From the NCBI GenBank assembly GCA_033851545.1, contig JAWWOO010000010.1, positions 1-64,000 on the forward strand: 64,000 nucleotides of DNA. Direction: 5' to 3'. Numbering within the stretch: the first letter of the stretch is position 1; each line of letters starts with the position of its first letter. The position numbers and the translations under genes are program-made. This document shows positions 59,577-64,000 of this stretch, in pieces. This stretch comes from JAWWOL01 sp033851545. Lineage in GTDB: Bacteria; Actinomycetota; Actinomycetes; JAWWOL01. Below the pieces are notes generated by a model. It saw only the letters and a program-made list of their open reading frames with translations. It was not told the DNA's origin and did not search any database.

Positions 59577-61346
59577 TCAAGCCGGGGTGACGTCGATGCC
59601 GGCTTCCTTGCGCTGTTCGGGGGTGATCGGCGTCGGTGCGCCGGTCAACGGGTCGTCCCCGGAGGAGGACTTGGGGAAGGCCATCACCTCACGGATCGCG
59701 TCGGTGCCGGCGAGGACCGCGGCCAGCCGGTCCAGGCCGAGCGCGATGCCGCCGTGCGGCGGGGGGCCGTACTGGAAGGCCTCGAGCAGGAAGCCGAACT
59801 TGGACTGGGCCTCCTCGCGACTGAGCCCGATGGTGTCGAAGACCCGTTGCTGCATCTCGGCGCGGTGGATCCGGATCGAACCGCCGCCGAGCTCGCTGCC
59901 GTTGAGCACCACGTCGTAGGCGCGGGCCAGGGCGGTGGCCGGCTGCTCGTGGAACGCCGAGGCATCCGCGTCGGCCGGAGCGGTGAAGGGGTGGTGCACC
60001 GCCGTCCAGCCCTCGTCGTTGTCACCCGCCGGCTCGAACATCGGGAAGTCGGTGACCCAGAGGAACTCCCACCGGTCCTCGGGGATGAGGCCGCGGTCCT
60101 TGGCCACGGCCACCCGCAGCGCGCCGAGCAGCTCGAGGGCCTCCCGCTCGGGAGCTGCGACCAGGAAGACCAGATCGCCTGGTACGGCGCCACTTGCGGC
60201 CGCGAAGGCGGCGATCTCGGTCTCGGAGAAGAACTTCACCAGTGGCGAGCGCAGCGATCCGTCGGCCTCGACGATGACGTAGGCCAGCCCCTTGGCGCCG
60301 CGGCCCTTGGCCCAGTCGATCCAGCCGTCGAGCTGCTTGCGGGTGAGCTCGGCACCGCCGGGCATCACGACCCCGCCGACGTGACCGCCGGCGCCGAGCA
60401 CCGACTTGAACACTCCGACCTCGGTCGACCCGAACAGCTCGCGCAGATCGACCAGCTCGAGGCCGAAGCGCAGGTCGGGCCGGTCCGAGCCGAACCGGCG
60501 TACGGCCTCGGCGTAGGTCAGCCGCGGGAACGGACGGGGAACCTCGACGCCGCGTACCTCAGACCACAGCGCAACCAGCAGCTCCTCCGTGAGGGCATAG
60601 ACGTCCTCCTCGTCCGGGAAGCTCATCTCGACGTCGAGCTGGGTGAACTCCGGGGTGCGGTCGGCCCGGCTGTCCTCGTCCCGGAAGCAGCGGGCGATCT
60701 GGTAGTAGCGCTCGAGCCCGGCCACCATCAGCAGCTGCTTGAACAACTGCGGCGACTGGGGCAGCGCGTACCAGTGCCCGGGCTGCAGGCGTACGGGGAC
60801 CAGGAAGTCGCGGGCGCCCTCAGGGGTCGACCGGGTGAGGTAGGGCGTCTCGACGTCGATGAAGTCATGGGCCTCCATCACCCTGCGCATGATCGAGGTG
60901 ATCTTGGCCCGGGTGCGCAGGGCGCGGGCCGGTCCCGTTCGGCGCAGGTCGAGGTAGCGGTACTTCCAGCGCAGCCGCTCCTCGACGTTGCTGGTGATCT
61001 CGTCGCCGCCCTCGATCGGGAACGGCAGCTCGGCGGACTCGGACAGCACGAGCAGCTCGGAGGCGACGACCTCGACCTCACCCGTGGCGATGTTGGGGTT
61101 GTCGCTGCCCTCGGGACGCCGGGTGACCCTGCCGACGGCCTTGACACAGAACTCGTTCCGCAGGTCGTGTGCGGCAGTGGCGGCGTCGCCCTCGCGGAAC
61201 ACCACCTGCACGAACCCGCTCGCGTCGCGCAGGTCGACGAACACCACCCCGCCATGGTCGCGGCGACGGGCCACCCATCCGGTCAGCGTCACCGTCTCGC
61301 CGGCATGACCTGCCCGCAGCGTGCCGGCGTCGTGGGTGCGGATCAC
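59577..61346 (-). CDS. aspS: Aspartyl-tRNA synthetase
   Basis: 589 residues, the long bacterial type with an inserted GAD domain. An OB-fold anticodon-binding domain (TLTGWVARRRDHGGVVFVDLRD) is followed by class II motif 2 (ARCFRDEDSRADRTPEFTQLD) and motif 3 (GIALGLDRLAAVL). The gene overlaps hisS by 4 bases (GTGA). It charges tRNA-Asp, and perhaps tRNA-Asn if the cell uses the amidotransferase route, which cannot be told here. Confidence 0.97.
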   Translation of the reverse strand: MIRTHDAGTLRAGHAGETVTLTGWVARRRDHGGVVFVDLRDASGFVQVVFREGDAATAAHDLRNEFCVKAVGRVTRRPEGSDNPNIATGEVEVVASELLVLSESAELPFPIEGGDEITSNVEERLRWKYRYLDLRRTGPARALRTRAKITSIMRRVMEAHDFIDVETPYLTRSTPEGARDFLVPVRLQPGHWYALPQSPQLFKQLLMVAGLERYYQIARCFRDEDSRADRTPEFTQLDVEMSFPDEEDVYALTEELLVALWSEVRGVEVPRPFPRLTYAEAVRRFGSDRPDLRFGLELVDLRELFGSTEVGVFKSVLGAGGHVGGVVMPGGAELTRKQLDGWIDWAKGRGAKGLAYVIVEADGSLRSPLVKFFSETEIAAFAAASGAVPGDLVFLVAAPEREALELLGALRVAVAKDRGLIPEDRWEFLWVTDFPMFEPAGDNDEGWTAVHHPFTAPADADASAFHEQPATALARAYDVVLNGSELGGGSIRIHRAEMQQRVFDTIGLSREEAQSKFGFLLEAFQYGPPPHGGIALGLDRLAAVLAGTDAIREVMAFPKSSSGDDPLTGAPTPITPEQRKEAGIDVTPA

Positions 61347-62629
61347 GAGTGGTTCTCCTTCGAGAGTTTCGAGACTGCTGCGATGACATTGCTGCTCAGA
61401 TCGCCTAGTGGTACGGCGTTCTGCTCGCCGGAGACCATGTCCTTGACCTGCGCCACGCCCGCCTCGAGGTCACGGTCGCCGACGATGACGCTGACCAGGG
61501 CTCCCGATCGGTCGGCACCCTTCATCGCACCCTTGAGCCCCTTGTTCCCGTACGACAGGTCGGTGCGGATGCCTGCGGTCCGCAACTCACCGGTCACCTT
61601 GACCAGCAAGGCTTTTGCGGCGGCGCCGATCGGCACGCAGAAGACGTCGACCATGCGGGTCTCGCCGACGGTGAGGCCTTCCTTGCCGCAGGCGAGCAGG
61701 GTGCGGTCGGTGCCGAGCCCAAACCCGATGCCGGACAGGTTCTGCCCGCCCAAGGAGGCCATCAGCCCGTCGTAGCGCCCGCCGCCGCCGATGCCCGACT
61801 GGGCACCGAGCAGCTCGTGGACGAACTCGAACGTGGTCTTGGTGTAGTAGTCCAGGCCACGCACCATCCGGGGCGCCTCGGTCCACGGCACCCCGAGAGC
61901 GCGCAGGTGCTCCCGTACCTCGTCGTAGTGCGCGCGACAGGCGTCGCAGAGGTGGTCGACCATCAACGGGGCGTCGGCGAGCTGCTTCTGCACGACCTCG
62001 CGCTTGTCGTCGAGCACCCGCAGCGGGTTGATCGACGCCCGCTGGCGGGTCTCGTCGTCGAGGTCGAGTCCCAGCAGGAACTCCTGGAGCAGCTCCCGAT
62101 AGGCGGGGCGGCAGTTCTCGTCGCCGAGGCTGGTCAGGTCGAGCCGGAACTTCGTCAACCCCAGGCCGCGGAAGGCCGCGTCCCCCATCCAGATGACCTC
62201 GGCGTCCAGCGCCGGGTCGTCGACGCCCACCGCCTCGACACCGACCTGCTGCAGCTGGCGGTAACGCCCGTACTGCGGCCGCTCGGCGCGGAAGAACGGG
62301 CCGGCGTACCAGAGCTTGACCGGCAGCGCGCCCCGGTCCATGCCGTGCTCGATCACCGAGCGGATCACGCCGGCGGTGCCCTCAGGGCGCAGCGAGATGG
62401 ACCGGTCCCCGGCGTCGGTGAAGGTGTACATCTCCTTGCTGACCACGTCGGTGGACTCGCCGACACCGCGGACGAACAGCGCGGTGTCCTCGAAGACCGG
62501 CAGCTCGATGTAGCCGTAGCCGGACCTGCGCGCAGGCGACGACAGCCCGTCCCGGACGGCCAGGAACGCGGCGGACTCCGGGGGGTAGTACTCCGGGATC
62601 CCCTTGGGGGCCTGCAACGTGCTCGCCAT
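61343..62629 (-). CDS. hisS: Histidyl-tRNA synthetase
   Basis: 428 residues. Class II motif 2 lies in WYAGPFFRAERPQYGRYRQ, the HisA-like motifs in VRGLDYYTKTTFEFV and GIGGGGRYDGL, and the C-terminal anticodon domain from about 330 (VDVFCVPIGAAAKALLVKV). Length and order are standard. It starts right at the end of the MBL hydrolase gene and overlaps aspS. Confidence 0.97.
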   Translation of the reverse strand: MASTLQAPKGIPEYYPPESAAFLAVRDGLSSPARRSGYGYIELPVFEDTALFVRGVGESTDVVSKEMYTFTDAGDRSISLRPEGTAGVIRSVIEHGMDRGALPVKLWYAGPFFRAERPQYGRYRQLQQVGVEAVGVDDPALDAEVIWMGDAAFRGLGLTKFRLDLTSLGDENCRPAYRELLQEFLLGLDLDDETRQRASINPLRVLDDKREVVQKQLADAPLMVDHLCDACRAHYDEVREHLRALGVPWTEAPRMVRGLDYYTKTTFEFVHELLGAQSGIGGGGRYDGLMASLGGQNLSGIGFGLGTDRTLLACGKEGLTVGETRMVDVFCVPIGAAAKALLVKVTGELRTAGIRTDLSYGNKGLKGAMKGADRSGALVSVIVGDRDLEAGVAQVKDMVSGEQNAVPLGDLSSNVIAAVSKLSKENHS

Positions 62630-63301
62630 CTAGAGGGCCCCCGGCTGCAGGTAGGGGTTCGTCGCCCGCTCGCGGCCGATGGTGGTGAGACCGCCGTGGC
62701 CGGGCAGCACCAGGGTCTCGTCCGCCAGCCTGAGCACCTGCCGCAGCGACTCGCGCATCGCGTACGGGTCCCCCGTCGGCAGGTCGCTGCGGCCAACGGA
62801 CCCGGCGAAGAGCAGGTCGCCGGCGAACAGCATCGGCGCGTCGTCGTCGGGCGCCCCGTCGGCCGTACGGAAGGTGACCGAGCCGGCGGTGTGGCCGGGC
62901 GCGAGGTCGATGGCGAACCGAAGCCCGGCCAGCTCGAGGCCGCCGCCGTCGCTGATCTCGCGCACCTCGTCGGGCTCGAACAGCTGCAGCCCGCCGAGCA
63001 TCGCGTTGGTCTGAGCGGACAGCGCCTTGCCCGGGTCGGTGAGCAGCTCGCGGTCGGCCTTGTGCACGTAGGCCGGGATGCCGTGGGCGCCGCAGACAGG
63101 GGTGACCGACCACATGTGGTCGATGTGCCCGTGGGTCAGCAGAACGGCTACCGGCTGCAGGCCGTGCTCGCGGACCACCTCGTCGACCCCGCCCGCGGCG
63201 TCCTGGCCCGGGTCGATGACGACGCACTGCTCACCGGCCGCCGGGGCGACCACGTAGCAGTTGGTCTGGAAGGAGCCCGCAGGGAACGCGGCGACGAGCA
63301 C
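62630..63301 (-). CDS. Metallo-beta-lactamase fold hydrolase (glyoxalase II-like)
   Basis: 223 residues from GTG at 63301, chosen for GGAAGGA 5 bases upstream. Zinc-binding motif THGHIDH, then DLAPGHTAGSV and FAGDLLFAGSVGRSD, and a late histidine in VLPGHGG complete the site. The family cleaves thioesters such as S-lactoylglutathione or mycothiol derivatives. Next to hisS in many actinobacteria. The substrate is open. Confidence 0.9.
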   Translation of the reverse strand: MLVAAFPAGSFQTNCYVVAPAAGEQCVVIDPGQDAAGGVDEVVREHGLQPVAVLLTHGHIDHMWSVTPVCGAHGIPAYVHKADRELLTDPGKALSAQTNAMLGGLQLFEPDEVREISDGGGLELAGLRFAIDLAPGHTAGSVTFRTADGAPDDDAPMLFAGDLLFAGSVGRSDLPTGDPYAMRESLRQVLRLADETLVLPGHGGLTTIGRERATNPYLQPGAL

Positions 63302-63429
63302 GGTCGTCCTTCCTCTGGGCGGCAAGCGGGCGTGTGCGAGCCTACCGGCCCCGTACGGCGGGGGTAATCCGCATTTCAGGTTCGCCCCTTACACTCGGGC
63401 GCGACCCGAGAGATCTTCAGGAGGACGTC

Positions 63430-64000
63430 GTGGCCAGCAGCAAGGACCGCGAGCGCGAGCTCGCCCGTCAGCGCTACCAGCGCCAGCTCGAGCGGCGGGC
63501 CGCTGCTCGGGCCAAGGGGCGCCAGCGGCTGTTGGTCGGCATGACGGTTCTCGCCGTGGTCGCGGTGATCGCGGCGGTGGCCATCGTGGCGGCGCTCAAC
63601 AACAGCGGCTCACCCGCGGCCGCCGTCGGCTCGGCCGGCACTGCGAGCGCCAACCCCAGCACCGCGGCCTCCGCTGCACCCTCCGGCACCGCGTCGGCCG
63701 CGGCCTCGGCGACCGCCTCTGGCCCCGCGCCCGCAGCCCTGAAGTGCACGACTCCCCCGGCCAAGCCGGCCAAGCCGCTGTCGTTCTCTGCCGAGCCGGC
63801 GATGACAATCGACACCAAGGCCACCTACATCGCCACCATCACGACGAACTGCGGTGTCATCAAGGCCGAGCTGTACGCGGCCAAGGCGCCGCACACGGTC
63901 AACTCGTTCGCGTTCCTTGCCGGCAAGGGTTACTTCACCGACGTGCCCTGCCACCGGCTGACCACGTCCGGCATCTTCGTCCTGCAGTGCGGCGACCCGA
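63430..64000 (+). CDS. Peptidyl-prolyl cis-trans isomerase (cyclophilin type), cut by window end
   Basis: 190 codons from GTG at 63430, with GGAGG just upstream; the 3' end is outside the window. A charged N-terminus (SSKDRERELARQRYQRQLER) is followed by a membrane helix (about 36-57), an Ala/Ser/Pro linker and the start of a cyclophilin domain: TNCGVIKAELYAAKAPHTVNS, FLAGKGYFTDVPCHRL. It should fold proteins outside the membrane. The start lies 128 bases from the divergent MBL gene; TACACT at 63390 may be its -10 box. Confidence 0.9.
   Translation, partial: MASSKDRERELARQRYQRQLERRAAARAKGRQRLLVGMTVLAVVAVIAAVAIVAALNNSGSPAAAVGSAGTASANPSTAASAAPSGTASAAASATASGPAPAALKCTTPPAKPAKPLSFSAEPAMTIDTKATYIATITTNCGVIKAELYAAKAPHTVNSFAFLAGKGYFTDVPCHRLTTSGIFVLQCGDP

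Overview
The window is GC-rich, densely packed DNA with GTG/TTG starts and ATGA/GTGA overlaps, typical of an actinobacterium. The housekeeping backbone also fits: ppiase, MBL hydrolase, hisS, aspS, rarA, alaS, ruvX, mltG, aroE, aroC, aroK, aroB, aroQ follow the order I recall from Mycobacterium and other actinomycetes. No gene names a genus. A full type IV pilus (T4P) locus and FliA-like promoters suggest a motile or zoospore-type actinomycete (inference).

Layout, mostly on the minus strand. 1-2808: shikimate genes aroC-aroK-aroB and the first codons of aroQ. 2936-17174: T4P genes (pilB, pilT, pilC, pilA, four minor pilin-like genes, pilD, pilM, pilN, pilO and a PilP/GspC-like gene). 17171-28717: glycan genes: a Wzy/WaaL/PglL-type membrane protein overlapping pilB, glycosyltransferases, a methyltransferase and a Wzx-type flippase. 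28874-32317: a roadblock protein, a DUF4388 (PATAN) protein, a Ras-like GTPase and a Pro-rich protein, resembling an MglA/MglB polarity module. 32456-38286: aroE, mltG, ruvX, alaS and two small membrane proteins. 38438-49249: one RTX-repeat protein of about 3,600 residues. 49481-57150: rarA, a transglutaminase/DUF58/MoxR operon and an MMPL transporter. 57346-59088: a secreted kelch protein. 59577-64000: aspS, hisS, an MBL hydrolase and a cut-off cyclophilin gene.

The main result is regulatory. Six places on the minus strand carry TCAAG, exactly 15 bases, then GCCGA(A/T) (one has ACCGAT). They lie just upstream of the roadblock operon, the Wzy-pilB pair, pilT-pilC, pilA, the minor pilin operon and pilM-pilN-pilO. 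This is the form of a FliA/WhiG (sigma-28) promoter. It would tie pili, the GTPase module and the O-glycan enzyme into one regulon. Between the pilA promoter and the pilA start lies a close match to a cyclic di-GMP-I (GEMM) riboswitch, and PilB has MshEN-like N-terminal repeats, so c-di-GMP may act on pilin supply and on the extension motor.

Other oddities are an in-frame amber codon in a minor pilin gene, a protein joining the N-terminal half of a WcaJ-type transferase to a GT4 enzyme, a PilP/GspC-like protein without a secretin, and the giant RTX protein without a visible exporter. All functions are read from sequence patterns by eye; no searches were run.
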